A model generated the notes under the pieces. The model had not been told where the DNA came from and did not search any database. It saw only the letters and a list, made by a program, of their open reading frames with translations. This document shows, piece by piece, positions 24,359 through 33,211 of a stretch of 64,000 nucleotides of DNA. Origin of the DNA: Methylobacterium terrae (GTDB taxonomy: Bacteria > Pseudomonadota > Alphaproteobacteria > Rhizobiales > Beijerinckiaceae); assembly GCF_003173755.1 (NCBI RefSeq), contig NZ_CP029553.1, forward strand, positions 211,001-275,000. The letters run 5' to 3'. Both the position numbers and the translations under genes were made by a program. Position 1 is the stretch's first letter. Every line of letters begins with the position of its first letter.

Positions 24359-24958
24359 ATGGCCTTCACGCTGCCCGAACTCCCCTACGCCTACGACGCG
24401 CTGCAGCCCTACATGTCGAAGGAGACCCTGGAGTTCCACCACGACAAGCACCACAAGGCGTATGTCGACACCGGCAACAAGCTCCTCGAGGGCTCGGAAC
24501 TCGCCGGCAAGAGCGTCGAGGAGGTGGTGAAGGCCTCTTACGGCCAGAACCAGCCGCTCTTCAACAATGCCGGCCAGCACTACAACCACATCCACTTCTG
24601 GCAGTGGATGAAGCCGAACGGCGGCGGCGCGATCCCGGGCGCGCTCGAGAAGAAGATCGCCGAGGACCTCGGCGGCACCGACAAGTTCAAGGCCGACTTC
24701 ATTCAGGCCGGCGTGTCGCAGTTCGGCTCCGGCTGGGCCTGGCTCGCTGTGAAGAACGGCAAGCTCGAGATCATGAAGACCCCCAACGGCGAGAACCCGC
24801 TGGTTCACGGCGCCAAGCCGATCCTCGGCGTCGACGTGTGGGAGCACTCCTACTACATCGACTACCGCAACCGTCGCCCCGACTACCTCAAGGCGTTCAT
24901 CGAGAACCTGGTGAACTGGGAGCACGTCGAGAAGATGTACGGCGAGGCGATCGCCTGA
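24359..24958 (+). CDS. sodB: Fe/Mn-family superoxide dismutase, probably Fe type
   Basis: 199 residues, full length. Converts superoxide to oxygen and peroxide in the cytoplasm. Metal ligands are visible: His in LEFHHDKHHKAYV, His in NNAGQHYNHIHFW, and Asp/His in GVDVWEHSYYIDYRN. The Gln in AGQHYNH occupies the place typical of iron enzymes. ATG 24359 follows CGGAGACACGCC. A strong terminator follows at 24981. Confidence 0.95.
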   Translation: MAFTLPELPYAYDALQPYMSKETLEFHHDKHHKAYVDTGNKLLEGSELAGKSVEEVVKASYGQNQPLFNNAGQHYNHIHFWQWMKPNGGGAIPGALEKKIAEDLGGTDKFKADFIQAGVSQFGSGWAWLAVKNGKLEIMKTPNGENPLVHGAKPILGVDVWEHSYYIDYRNRRPDYLKAFIENLVNWEHVEKMYGEAIA

Positions 24959-24980
24959 TCGGCCGCGCATATAGGTTGTT

Positions 24981-25019
24981 GGAAAGCCCCCTCCCCGCCC
25001 GGGCGAGGGGGCTTTCCTT
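24981..25019 (+). terminator. Rho-independent terminator after sodB
   Basis: Stem GGAAAGCCCCCTC with GAGGGGGCTTTCC around CCCGCCCGGGC, followed by TTG. Confidence 0.8.
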
Positions 25020-25064
25020 GTCTAACTCAGCACTCGTCGAGCAACGGCGTTTTCATTTCGCGGG

Positions 25065-25201
25065 GTCATCCTTGCGGTCGCGCAGCGGAACCCGGGATCC
25101 ATGACCGCTGACAGCACCTGACAAGACGGCACGCGCTCCGCTTCATCCTGAAAACTCGGCACTGATGGATCCCGGTTTCCGCTACGCGGCCCCAGGATGA
25201 C
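25065..25201. repeat. Long imperfect palindromic element
   Basis: Ends GTCATCCT (25065) and AGGATGAC (25201) are complementary, and the inner parts pair as well: GCGCAGCGGAACCCGGGATCCAT against ATGGATCCCGGTTTCCGCTACGC. A further half-copy (GCGCAGCGGAACCCGGGATGGA) lies at 28883-28920, so the element is dispersed. It overlaps the 3' end of the chbG gene on the minus strand. Confidence 0.65.
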
Positions 25202-26141
25202 GGGGAGGGGGTGAGATCGGTCGAGGGGACCGAGGGCAGCCCGCGTCGAGATCCGGCGCCGGCACGAGTCGGATTTCCTCCCGCTCGAGGAACTCCGCGA
25301 AGCGATCGGAGCCGAGATAAGCGAGTTCGAGCGGCCGGCTCGCCACCACCGGGTCGAGGGCCCGCAAGCCGTCGTCGATCTCGCCCGGATGGCACATCAC
25401 CACGGGCGCCGGGCCGAGGGCGCGGAAGCTCCGCTCGAAGGCGTCCGCGAACCCCTCCCCCTCCGCGAAATCCGAGAAGCCGGAGAAACCCCGGTTGGTC
25501 GAGAACCCCGCCCGCCGGGCCGCGGACCCGAAGCCCAGGCCCAACCCCGCCACCACGGCCGCCTTGCGGCCTTGCGGCCGGGCCCGGATCGCGCCCGAGC
25601 GGTCGCCCGGATCGCGCAGCCAGCCGCGCCAGCCCCGCGCCGCGAGCGCGGCGAGAAGCGCCCCCCGCACTCCCGGCAGGACGTGGACGTGCTGGTGCCC
25701 GTCGACGAAGTCCGGCAGCCGGCCCATCGCGGCCGCGAAGGCGTCGAGCTGGCGCTCGATCTCGGGGCGGATCTCCGCCGCCCGCAGGCGGCCCGACAGG
25801 CTCCAGGACAGGAGCCGCCCGAGCGGCGGCAGGCGTCCGTCCGGCGCCAGGCGCGGCAAGGGGCCGAGGGGGGCGCCCGTCGTCAGGGTCAGGTGGAGGC
25901 CCAGGCCCACCGTGCCGCCGAGCTCGCGCAGGGCCGGCGCCGCGCCGCGGAAGGCCGGGATGTTGGTCATCGCCCCGGTGGCTGTTATGCGGTGCCATCG
26001 CGCCAGGTCGAGAATGCCCCGGCTGACGCCCGGGCTCAGGCCGTAATCGTCGGCGCAGAGCACGACCGGGCGCCGTTCAGGAAGCATCGCGTATCTCGCG
26101 CTTGGAGCCCCGGTGCGCGCACCGGCCTCGATGACCGCCAT
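25182..26141 (-). CDS. ChbG/HpnK-family deacetylase (YdjC-like)
   Basis: 319 residues from ATG 26141; a later ATG at 26087 (MLPERRPVVLCADD) is possible and begins directly at the domain. Metal-site motifs: VVLCADDYGLSPGVS (first Asp pair), VGLGLHLTLTTGAPL, FVDGHQHVHVLPG and VMCHPGEIDD. The family removes acetyl groups from diacetylchitobiose or amino-sugar lipids such as hopanoid-linked glucosamine (HpnK). The glycosyltransferase divergently next to it suggests a lipid-linked amino sugar as substrate. The last 6-7 codons lie inside the palindromic element, so the natural C-terminus may have been replaced. Confidence 0.85.
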   Translation of the reverse strand: MAVIEAGARTGAPSARYAMLPERRPVVLCADDYGLSPGVSRGILDLARWHRITATGAMTNIPAFRGAAPALRELGGTVGLGLHLTLTTGAPLGPLPRLAPDGRLPPLGRLLSWSLSGRLRAAEIRPEIERQLDAFAAAMGRLPDFVDGHQHVHVLPGVRGALLAALAARGWRGWLRDPGDRSGAIRARPQGRKAAVVAGLGLGFGSAARRAGFSTNRGFSGFSDFAEGEGFADAFERSFRALGPAPVVMCHPGEIDDGLRALDPVVASRPLELAYLGSDRFAEFLEREEIRLVPAPDLDAGCPRSPRPISPPPRHPGAA

Positions 26142-26188
26142 CCGCCGGCCCCCCGCCGGCGCCAGACACCGAAACGAGGGACAGCGCC

Positions 26189-27214
26189 GTGGAGCTGTTC
26201 AGACATCCCGAACCGGTCGACCTGAGCGTCGTCATACCGGTCTTCAACGAGAGCGCCAACGTCGCGCCGCTGCTCGCCCGCCTCACGCCGGTGCTGGAGC
26301 GGCTGACGCGATCCTACGAGGTGGTGTTCGTCGACGACGGCAGTCACGACGACACCGCCGCGGTGATCGCCGCCCACCACGCCGCCGAGCCGCGGATCGG
26401 CGCGGTCTCGTTCAGCCGCAACTTCGGCAAGGAGATCGCCATCGCGGCCGGGCTCGACCACGCCGAGGGCCGCGCCGTCGTCATCATGGACGCCGACCTG
26501 CAGCACCCGCCCGAGCTGATCGCGACCTTCTGGGAGCGCTGGCGCGAGGGCAACGTGATGGTCTACGCCCAGCGCACCGACCGGGACGACGAGAGCGCGA
26601 TGCGGCGCGGCTTCGCCCGGCTGTTCTACCGGCTCTTCGCCCGCTTCGGCGAGATGCCGCTGCCCGAGGGCGCCGGCGACTTCCGCCTCATCGACCGCAA
26701 GGGCGTCGAGGTGCTGCGCGCGCTGCCGGAGCGCGCCCGGTTCTCGAAGGGGCTGTATTCCTGGATCGGCTTCCGCTCGGTCGGCGTGCCCTACCAGGTC
26801 GAGGAGCGCCAGCACGGCAGCTCGAAATGGAGCTTCCGCAAGCTGTTCCGCTTCGCCTTCGACGGCATCACCTCGTTCTCGACCGTGCCGCTCAGGGTCT
26901 GGACCTATCTCGGCGGCGGGATCGCCGGCATCGCGTTCCTGACCGCGCTCTACTTCGTCGCCGACACCCTGCTGCGCGGTCCCGACGTGCCGGGCTACGC
27001 CTCGCTGATCGTCTCGGTGATGTTCCTCTCCGGCGTGCAGCTGATGTCGCTCGGCATCATCGGCGAGTATATCGGCCGCATCTTCGCCGAGGTGAAGCGC
27101 CGCCCGCTCTACGTCGTCGCCGAGCGGATCGGCCCGGCGGCCCAGGGCCACGACCGCCTGGTGCGCGACGACCGGCGCGGCGAGCGGCGAGCGCGCTATT
27201 CCGGCGCCGCATGA
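26189..27214 (+). CDS. GT2-family polyprenyl-phosphate glycosyltransferase (DPM1/ArnC-like)
   Basis: 341 residues from GTG 26189, with GAGGGA 10 bases upstream. GT-A domain: LSVVIPVFNESANVAPLL, VVFVDDGSHDDTA, VVIMDADLQHPPELI (DxD-like), then YAQRTDRDDESAMRR and the acceptor region. Two C-terminal transmembrane helices (about 250-275 and 285-305, GIAGIAFLTALYFVADTLL and ASLIVSVMFLSGVQLMSLG) end with IIGEYIGRIFAEVKRRPLY. It transfers a sugar from a nucleotide donor to undecaprenyl phosphate at the inner membrane. Divergent from a ChbG deacetylase 47 bases away, an arrangement that suggests joint work on one lipid-linked sugar. Confidence 0.88.
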   Translation: MELFRHPEPVDLSVVIPVFNESANVAPLLARLTPVLERLTRSYEVVFVDDGSHDDTAAVIAAHHAAEPRIGAVSFSRNFGKEIAIAAGLDHAEGRAVVIMDADLQHPPELIATFWERWREGNVMVYAQRTDRDDESAMRRGFARLFYRLFARFGEMPLPEGAGDFRLIDRKGVEVLRALPERARFSKGLYSWIGFRSVGVPYQVEERQHGSSKWSFRKLFRFAFDGITSFSTVPLRVWTYLGGGIAGIAFLTALYFVADTLLRGPDVPGYASLIVSVMFLSGVQLMSLGIIGEYIGRIFAEVKRRPLYVVAERIGPAAQGHDRLVRDDRRGERRARYSGAA

Positions 27215-27264
27215 CGGCGCTGATCCGGCGCCGCCTGACGGCGCATTCCGGCGCCGCGTGAGGC
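27200..27264. repeat. Triplicated 21-bp unit
   Basis: TCCGGCGCCGC followed by (A/C/G)TGACGGCGC occurs at 27200-27220, 27224-27244 and (shortened) 27247-27264, over the stop codon of the glycosyltransferase. The first copy encodes the last residues SGAA-stop. Confidence 0.6.
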
Positions 27265-27310
27265 TTGACGGTCCCGCTTCGGGCCTCACGCCTGTGCTAT
27301 CCACGGCGCC

Positions 27311-28834
27311 ATGATTCGCAGCATCCTCTCGGTCGGCGGCTGGACGCTGGTCTCCCGCGCCACCGGCTTCCTGCGCGACGTGGTCATGGCCGCCGTGATG
27401 GGCGCCGGCCCGGTCGCCGACGCCTTCGTGGTGGCCTTCCGGCTGCCGAACCATTTTCGCGCGATCTTCGGCGAGGGCGCGTTCAACGTCGCCTTCGTGC
27501 CGACCTACGCCTCCCTCGACGCCGAGGCGGGCGCGGCGCGGGCCTTCGCCGACCGGGTCTTCACCCTGATGCTGCTGGTGCAGGTCGCGCTCCTGGCGCT
27601 CGCCCTGCCGCTGATGCCCGCGATCGTGCGGGCGCTCGCCCCCGGCTTCTCCGACGAGCCGGAGAAATTCGCGCTCGCCGTGGCGCTGACCCGCATCACC
27701 TTCCCGTACCTGCTGTTCATCACGCAGGTGACGCTCCTGTCGGGGATCCTCAACGCCCGCCGGCGCTTCGCCGCCGCGGCGGCCGCCCCGGTGCTGCTCA
27801 ACGTCTCGCTGCTCGCCGCGCTTGGCCTCGCCTTCCTGTTCCCGAATGCCGGATACGCCGCCGCCTGGGGCGTCGCGGTGTCGGGCGTGCTGCAATTCCT
27901 CCTGGTCTGGGCCGATGCCCGCCGGGCGGGCCTCGCCCCCTCACTCGTGCGCCCGACCTTGCGCGACGCCGGCATGCGCCGGTTCTTCGCGATGCTGGGG
28001 CCGGCGGTGATCGGTTCGGCGGGCGTGCAGATCGCGATGTTCGCCGACACGATCATCGCCTCGTTCCTGCCGACCGGCGCGGTCTCGGCGCTGTACTACG
28101 CCGACCGGCTCTACCAGCTGCCCTTCGGGGTCATCGGCATCGCCGCCGGCACCGTGCTGCTGCCGGAGATGAGCCGGCGCGTCGCCGCGGGCGACGCCGA
28201 CGGGGCGCACGCGGCGCAGAACCGCGCCACCGGCTTCTCGCTCGCCCTGTCGGCGCCCTTCGCGGTCGCGTTCCTGCTGGTGCCGGACCTGATCATGACC
28301 GCCCTGTTCCAGCGCGGCGCCTTCGACGCGGAAGCCGCGGCGCGCTCCGGCGCGGTGCTGGCGGCCTACGGCCTGGCGCTCCCGGCGGCGGTGGTGATCC
28401 GCTCGATCGTGGCGAGCTTCTACGCCCGCCACGACACCCGCACGCCGGTGATCGCCTCCCTCACCGCGGTCCTGGTCAATGTCGGCCTGAAGGTGGTGCT
28501 CACGGGTCCGCTCGGGGTGATGGGCCTGGCGCTCGCCACGGCCGCCGGGGTCTGGGTCAACGTGCTGATCCTGTTCTGCCTCGCCTACGGCCGCGGCTGG
28601 ACTGCGCCGAGCCGCACGCTGATCGTCACCGCCGGCGGGGTGCTCGCCGCCTGCGTCGTGCTCGCCGCCTGCACGCTGGGCGGCCTGCCGCTGATCGAGC
28701 GCCTGATGCCGTCCCTGCCGCGGTTTCGCGAGCTCGCGGTGCTGGCGGCCCTGGGGGTGGCGGGGCTCGTCGCCTACGGGGCGACGCTCCTGGTGGCGCT
28801 GCGGCTGTTCGGGGTGCGGCTGCGGCGGGTGTGA
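27311..28834 (+). CDS. murJ: Lipid II flippase MurJ
   Basis: 507 residues, 14 transmembrane helices expected, full length. Moves lipid II across the inner membrane for peptidoglycan synthesis. Landmarks: SVGGWTLVSRATGFLRDVVM and GAGPVADAFVVAFRLPNHFR at the N-terminus (essential Arg residues), AEGAFN-like GEGAFNVAFVPTY, and SALYYADRLYQLPFGVIGIA mid-protein. ATG 27311; the sequence before it contains the triplicated unit. It completes the pathway whose earlier steps are encoded at 44-53 kb. Confidence 0.95.
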   Translation: MIRSILSVGGWTLVSRATGFLRDVVMAAVMGAGPVADAFVVAFRLPNHFRAIFGEGAFNVAFVPTYASLDAEAGAARAFADRVFTLMLLVQVALLALALPLMPAIVRALAPGFSDEPEKFALAVALTRITFPYLLFITQVTLLSGILNARRRFAAAAAAPVLLNVSLLAALGLAFLFPNAGYAAAWGVAVSGVLQFLLVWADARRAGLAPSLVRPTLRDAGMRRFFAMLGPAVIGSAGVQIAMFADTIIASFLPTGAVSALYYADRLYQLPFGVIGIAAGTVLLPEMSRRVAAGDADGAHAAQNRATGFSLALSAPFAVAFLLVPDLIMTALFQRGAFDAEAAARSGAVLAAYGLALPAAVVIRSIVASFYARHDTRTPVIASLTAVLVNVGLKVVLTGPLGVMGLALATAAGVWVNVLILFCLAYGRGWTAPSRTLIVTAGGVLAACVVLAACTLGGLPLIERLMPSLPRFRELAVLAALGVAGLVAYGATLLVALRLFGVRLRRV

Positions 28835-28882
28835 GGGCTGGTCCGAGCCTCGCCAGATCCCTCGACGGTTCCGACACCCTTG

Positions 28883-28920
28883 GGGTCGTCCCGGAGCCGC
28901 GCAGCGGAACCCGGGATGGA
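28883..28920 (+). repeat. Partial copy of the palindromic element at 25065
   Basis: GTCGTCCCGGAGCCGCGCAG and GGAACCCGGGATGGA correspond to the left half of the 25065-25201 element. The right half is absent. Confidence 0.5.
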
Positions 28921-29035
28921 CCGGGAGGGTAGCGGCATTGTTGGAGCAGGGCGGACCGGCCCCGAGTTCTGAGCCGGGGCCGCTCGTCGCGCGTTGTCGG
29001 GCATCGATCCCAGCCAGACCGCACGAGGCTCACGC

Positions 29036-29713
29036 ATGCCCCTCCCCGCCCCGCTCGACCGCGCCGATGCCGTCGTCTTCGACGCCTACGGCACCCTGCT
29101 CGACGTCCATTCCGCCGTGCAGCGCCATGCCGGAGCGATCGGGCCGGAGGCGCAGGCGCTCTCCGCCGCCTGGCGGCAGAAGCAGCTCGAATATTCCTGG
29201 GTACTGTCGCTATGCGGGCGCTACGCGCCGTTCTGGACCCTGACCGAGCGCGCCCTCGATTTCGCCCTCGCCCAGCATCCGGGGGTGGCGAGAGGCGTGC
29301 GGGCGGACCTGCTCGAGGCCTACCGGGCGCTCGACGCCTATCAGGAGGTGCCCGCCGTGCTGGAGCACCTGCGTCGCGCCGGGCTGAAGACCGCGATCCT
29401 GTCGAACGGCGACACCGCCATGCTCGACGCGGCGGTGAAGGCGGCCGACCTGGAGGACCGTCTCGACGCGGTCCTGTCGGTCGATCCCGCCGGCACCTTC
29501 AAGACCGCGCCCGCCGCCTACGCCCTGGCGCCCGAGTCCCTCGGGGTCGCGCGGGAGCGGATCGCGTTCCTGTCCTCGAACCGCTGGGACATCGCCGGGG
29601 CGGCGGCCTACGGCTTCACAACGGTCTGGGTCAATCGGACGGGGCAGCCCGACGAGTACCCGGACCTCGCACCGGTCCGGGTAATCCGCTCCCTCGACGG
29701 GCTGCTCGCCTGA
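29036..29713 (+). CDS. Haloacid dehalogenase type II (L-2-haloacid dehalogenase)
   Basis: 225 residues from ATG 29036, with GAGGCT upstream. HAD-superfamily motifs: nucleophile Asp in AVVFDAYGTLLDVHSA, motif II in AILSNGD, Lys in FKTAPAAYALA and motif III FLSSNRWDIAGAAAYGF. It hydrolyses the halogen from 2-haloacids such as chloroacetate. The helical cap carries QLEYSW and GRYAPFW, as in the DehII family. Usual FKPDP is FKTAP here, a small deviation. Single gene. Confidence 0.87.
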   Translation: MPLPAPLDRADAVVFDAYGTLLDVHSAVQRHAGAIGPEAQALSAAWRQKQLEYSWVLSLCGRYAPFWTLTERALDFALAQHPGVARGVRADLLEAYRALDAYQEVPAVLEHLRRAGLKTAILSNGDTAMLDAAVKAADLEDRLDAVLSVDPAGTFKTAPAAYALAPESLGVARERIAFLSSNRWDIAGAAAYGFTTVWVNRTGQPDEYPDLAPVRVIRSLDGLLA

Positions 29714-29729
29714 GGGACCTCGCCTTTCG

Positions 29730-31055
29730 CTACTCGCCGGCCACCGGGCGGGCGCCGCCCGGGAGCCCGGCGGTCGCCGCCGAGCCGCGGCGGTAGATCA
29801 GCAGGGTCGCGACGAGGCCGCAGGCGCCGGCGAAGGCCATCCACAGGCCCGGCGCCGCCTTGTTGTCGAGCGCCTGGATCAGCCAGGTCGAGACGACCGG
29901 GGTGAAGCCGCCGAAGATCGCGGTGGCGAGCGAGTAGGCCAGCGAGAAGCCGGTGGTGCGGACGTTGGCCGGCACGATCTCGGTCAGCGCCACCACCATC
30001 GCGCCGTTGTAGCTGCCATACAGGAACGACAGCCACAGGAGCGTGATCAGCATGTTGGTGAACGAGATGTTGGAGGTCAGCCAGGCGAGCGCCGGATAGG
30101 CGGTGAGCAGGGTCAGCGCCGAGAAGGCCAGCAGGATCGGCTTGCGGCCGATCTTGTCGGACAAAGCCCCCATCAACGGCAGCCAGAACAGGTTCGACAG
30201 GGCGGTGAGGAAGGTGACGATCAGGCTGTCCGTCTCGGAGAGCTTCAGCACGCTCTTGCCGAAGGTCGGGGTGTAGACCGTGATGGTGTAGAACGACACC
30301 GTGGTCATCACCACCAGCAGCATGCCGAGCAGCACGATCTTCCAGTTCTCGCCCAGCGACTTGAACACCTCGGGCAGCGACGGGCGGTGCTTGCGGTGCA
30401 GGAACTCCTGGGTCTCCTCCAGCGAGCGCCGGATGTAGAACAGGAACGGCACGATCAGGCAGCCGATGAAGAACGGGATGCGCCAGCCCCACTCGGACAT
30501 CTGGGCCGGCATCAGGGCGCGGCTGAGACCGAAGCCGATCAGCGCCGCCACCATCACGGCGACCTGCTGGCTGCCGGATTGCCAGGAGACGTAGAAGCCC
30601 TTGCGGCCGGGGGTCGCCATCTCGGCGAGGTAGACCGACACGCCGCCGAGCTCGACGCCGGCCGAGAAGCCCTGGAGCAGGCGCCCGATCAGCACCAGGA
30701 ACGGTGCTGCGAGGCCGATCGTCTGGTAGGACGGCACGAAGGCGATCAGCACCGTCCCGGCGGCCATGATGCCCAGCGTCACGATGAGACCCTGGCGCCG
30801 CCCGATCCGGTCGACATAGGCGCCGAGGAAGATCGCCCCGAGCGGCCGCATCAGGAAGCCGGCGCCGAAGGCCATGAACGTGAACATCAGCGAGGCGAAC
30901 TCGTTCTCGGCCGGGAAGAAGGCCTTCGAGATGTGGCTCGCGTAGATGCCGAACAGGAAGAAGTCGAACATCTCCAGGAAGTTGCCGCTCGTGACGCGCA
31001 ACACCGTGGCGACCTTCGATCCCTGCGGACCGTGGACCGGACCTGCCATGCTCAT
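29730..31055 (-). CDS. MFS transporter of the metabolite:H+ symporter (MHS) family, citrate/tricarballylate-like
   Basis: 441 residues from ATG 31055; a second ATG at 31049 is possible. Twelve transmembrane helices. Typical MHS features: [20 protein letters not shown] in helix 1, [34 protein letters not shown] between helices 2 and 3, and [20 protein letters not shown] in helix 4. The family includes CitA and TcuC, which import citrate or tricarballylate with protons. A periplasmic binding protein is transcribed divergently 164 bases away, possibly sharing control. Substrate inferred from family only. Confidence 0.85.
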   Translation of the reverse strand: MSMAGPVHGPQGSKVATVLRVTSGNFLEMFDFFLFGIYASHISKAFFPAENEFASLMFTFMAFGAGFLMRPLGAIFLGAYVDRIGRRQGLIVTLGIMAAGTVLIAFVPSYQTIGLAAPFLVLIGRLLQGFSAGVELGGVSVYLAEMATPGRKGFYVSWQSGSQQVAVMVAALIGFGLSRALMPAQMSEWGWRIPFFIGCLIVPFLFYIRRSLEETQEFLHRKHRPSLPEVFKSLGENWKIVLLGMLLVVMTTVSFYTITVYTPTFGKSVLKLSETDSLIVTFLTALSNLFWLPLMGALSDKIGRKPILLAFSALTLLTAYPALAWLTSNISFTNMLITLLWLSFLYGSYNGAMVVALTEIVPANVRTTGFSLAYSLATAIFGGFTPVVSTWLIQALDNKAAPGLWMAFAGACGLVATLLIYRRGSAATAGLPGGARPVAGE

Positions 31056-31219
31056 TCCCCTGATTGGGCTCCCTCGACTGCGCTCTCTCTACAGCCATCC
31101 CAGACACGTTTGATACAGAAATTTCATCCCGCGGGAATCGATGGAGGTTGCGCGGCGGCCGGGTTACCAACGGGGAGGTGCCGTGCGGGCATCCCACGGG
31201 ATTAGCTCCGGGAGGAACC

Positions 31220-32050
31220 ATGACGAGGACAGGATTCGTGACGACGGCGAGCGCGCGTCCGTACGGCTGGGGGCGCCGTCGCCTGGCCCGGGTCGCCGCC
31301 GGCCTGCTGGCGGGGCTCGTCCTCGCCGTCCCGGCCGAGGCCGCGGAGGTGCGGGTGATGATCTCCGGCGGCTTCACCGCCGCCTACCAGGCCCTGGTGC
31401 CGGGCTTCGAGGCGAAGACCGGCGACAAGGTCGAGACCGCCTACGGTCCGTCGATGGGCACGGCGCCGGAGGCGATCCCGGTACGCCTCACCCGCGGCGA
31501 GCCGGCCGACGTGGTGATCATGGTCGGCTACGCCCTCGACGCCCTCGACAAGGAGGGCAAGATCGAGCCCGGCACCAAGGTGGCGCTGGCCGATTCCCGC
31601 ATCGCGCTGGCGGTGAAGGCCGGAGCCAAGGTTCCGGACATCGCCACCCTCGACGCCTTCAAGAAGGCGCTGCTCTCCGCCACCTCGATCGCCTACTCGG
31701 ACAGCGCGAGCGGCGTCTACATCGAGAAGGAGATGTACGGGAAGCTCGGGCTCGAGAAGGAACTGGCGCCGAAGAGCAAGATGATCGTCGCCGAGCGCGT
31801 CGGCAACGTCGTCGCCCGCGGCGACGCGGAGTTCGGCTTCCAGCAGATCGCCGAGCTGAAGCCCGTCAAGGGCATCACCATCGTCGGGCCGATCCCGCCG
31901 GAGGTGCAGAAGGTCACGGTGTTCTCGGCCGGCATCCCGAAGGGCGCCAGGCACCCTGAGGCGGCCCGGGCGCTCATCGCCTGGCTGTCCGCGCCCGAGC
32001 ACGCCGCGACCGTCACCGAGACCGGCCTCGACCCGATCAAGGCCCGCTAA
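31220..32050 (+). CDS. Orphan ModA-like periplasmic substrate-binding protein
   Basis: 276 residues from ATG 31220, with a strong GGAGG 6 bases upstream. Signal peptide spans about residues 18-42 (RVAAGLLAGLVLAVPAEAAE). The mature protein is like ModA-type binding proteins: VRVMISGGFTAAYQALVPGF, PADVVIMVGYALDAL, IALAVKAGAKVPDI and SIAYSDSASGVY. No permease or ATPase follows, so it is an orphan or a partner for another importer; the divergent MHS carrier is the nearest transport gene. Ligand could be an organic acid rather than molybdate. Confidence 0.8.
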   Translation: MTRTGFVTTASARPYGWGRRRLARVAAGLLAGLVLAVPAEAAEVRVMISGGFTAAYQALVPGFEAKTGDKVETAYGPSMGTAPEAIPVRLTRGEPADVVIMVGYALDALDKEGKIEPGTKVALADSRIALAVKAGAKVPDIATLDAFKKALLSATSIAYSDSASGVYIEKEMYGKLGLEKELAPKSKMIVAERVGNVVARGDAEFGFQQIAELKPVKGITIVGPIPPEVQKVTVFSAGIPKGARHPEAARALIAWLSAPEHAATVTETGLDPIKAR

Positions 32051-32183
32051 CCCCCGATTCACGACGAGGAGAATCCGAGCGATCGGATTCACCACCTCTT
32101 CACGCCGGCCGGCGCCTGATGGTCCCCACACAACAGGTCTCGCGTCGCCCTCGCGGGCGGCCCAAGCGAGCGGGGACGGCATC

Positions 32184-32378
32184 ATGCGACAGGGTCGGAC
32201 GCCCGGAGCGGCGGCGCGCACGAACGCGCCGCTGCTCCGGCAGGAGAAGCACGCGCATCAGCGCTACCTCGCGGCCCCGGGCTACCATCCGGGGGCGCTG
32301 GTGATCGCGGCGGTCGGGCCGGCCCTCGGGGCGGCCATCGTGGCGGTGGTCGCGCTCGGGTTGCGGGTGGCTTTGTGA
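32184..32378 (+). CDS. Small putative membrane protein
   Basis: 64 residues from ATG 32184, with GGGGACGG upstream. N-terminal basic part (MRQGRTPGAAARTNA) then one hydrophobic helix (LVIAAVGPALGAAIVAVVAL). No family. It reads well as protein in the second half; the first half is arginine-rich, so it may be a chance frame. Confidence 0.3.
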   Translation: MRQGRTPGAAARTNAPLLRQEKHAHQRYLAAPGYHPGALVIAAVGPALGAAIVAVVALGLRVAL

Positions 32379-32391
32379 CGGATGACGCAGG

Positions 32392-32898
32392 TCAGCGCGG
32401 CGGAAACAGCAGCAGCGTCAGGAACGCGCGCTTCGAGGGTTCCCCGGCATTCTCGAGCGATTGGATCGCGGTCCGGGCCATGCGGATCTGCGTCTCGGCG
32501 TCAGCCGCGGCGACATCGTAGCCCGGGTCATAATCCGCCAGCATCCGCTGCTCGTCGAGCATGATGAAGCGCTGGGCGTAATCGGAGATAGGCAGGTCCC
32601 ACCCCTCTTTCGGAACGTACCTCTGATATTTCAAGGAGGGCGACGGTCTCATCACCTCCTGACAGAGAGACTTCCTCTTTCCATGGTCGATTGATCGATA
32701 AGCCAAGCCGTACAAGGGCGCGGTTTGATCGCCCGCTCCGGCGAACAGGTCGGCCGCCGCCCTGAGCCCGGCATGGAAGACGGCATAGTAGGTTGCGGAC
32801 ACGGCTCGACATCGATCGGTCAAGCTGGCGGGGCGGGAACCGTCGGTCCGTGCGAGCAGGCCTTCAGCTTGTTCGAGCAGATGAGCTGCATCAAGCAA
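32392..32898 (-). CDS. HEPN-like domain protein
   Basis: 168 residues from TTG 32898, which overlaps the stop of the upstream frame by 8 bases (translational coupling). All-helical with the HEPN-type helix SATYYAVFHAGLRAAADLF, then RSIDHGKRKSLC and a C-terminal helical pair. HEPN proteins are often RNases in toxin or defence modules, but the canonical RxxxxxxH is not clear (here R-SID-H), so it may be an inactive or structural variant. The upstream frame (32891-33211) carries a premature stop, so the pair resembles a decaying two-gene cassette. No nucleotidyltransferase partner is visible. Confidence 0.55.
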   Translation of the reverse strand: MLDAAHLLEQAEGLLARTDGSRPASLTDRCRAVSATYYAVFHAGLRAAADLFAGAGDQTAPLYGLAYRSIDHGKRKSLCQEVMRPSPSLKYQRYVPKEGWDLPISDYAQRFIMLDEQRMLADYDPGYDVAAADAETQIRMARTAIQSLENAGEPSKRAFLTLLLFPPR

Positions 32899-33211
32899 CC
32901 TTCAGCTCCGATTTGTTTTCCGTTCTGGCAAAACCGATCAAGGGAATTCTGTCCTCGCCAAGACGCGACAGTTCTCGACAAATCGATCGTGTGACTGCCA
33001 GCAGTTGTTCACCGCCAATCTCTGCCAGCTGCGAACCTGGAAGAAGGATGACGATCCTGATCGCACCCTCGCCGTCGAAGGTTTGAGTCGGCTAGATCCA
33101 CGCGTCGACGGGCATGTCCGCGCCGACGACCTCCCGGGTGGCCGCCTTGACCAGCCTGGCCGCTTCGCCGAGAGGAAGACTCCATCCGTCCCTCTCCTCG
33201 ATTCCAGGCAC
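32891..33211 (-). pseudogene. Partner of the HEPN-like gene, interrupted by an amber codon
   Basis: From GTG 33211 (with GAGGG 8 bases upstream) the frame reads MPGIEERDGWSLPLGEAARL, VKAATREVVGADMPVDAWI, TAG at 33092-33094, then PTQTFDGEGAIRIVILLPGS, ICRELSRLGEDRIPLIGFA and RTENKSELKVA before the stop at 32891. Composition is protein-like on both sides of the stop, which probably replaced GAG (Glu). 106 codons in all. I do not recognise the family. The coupled arrangement with the HEPN-like gene suggests an antitoxin or accessory role. Confidence 0.5.

Noticed and set aside
32392..32898. Active HEPN ribonuclease
   Set aside because: A canonical RxxxxxxH-type motif is not evident; only the HEPN-like helical pattern is kept, so activity is not claimed.
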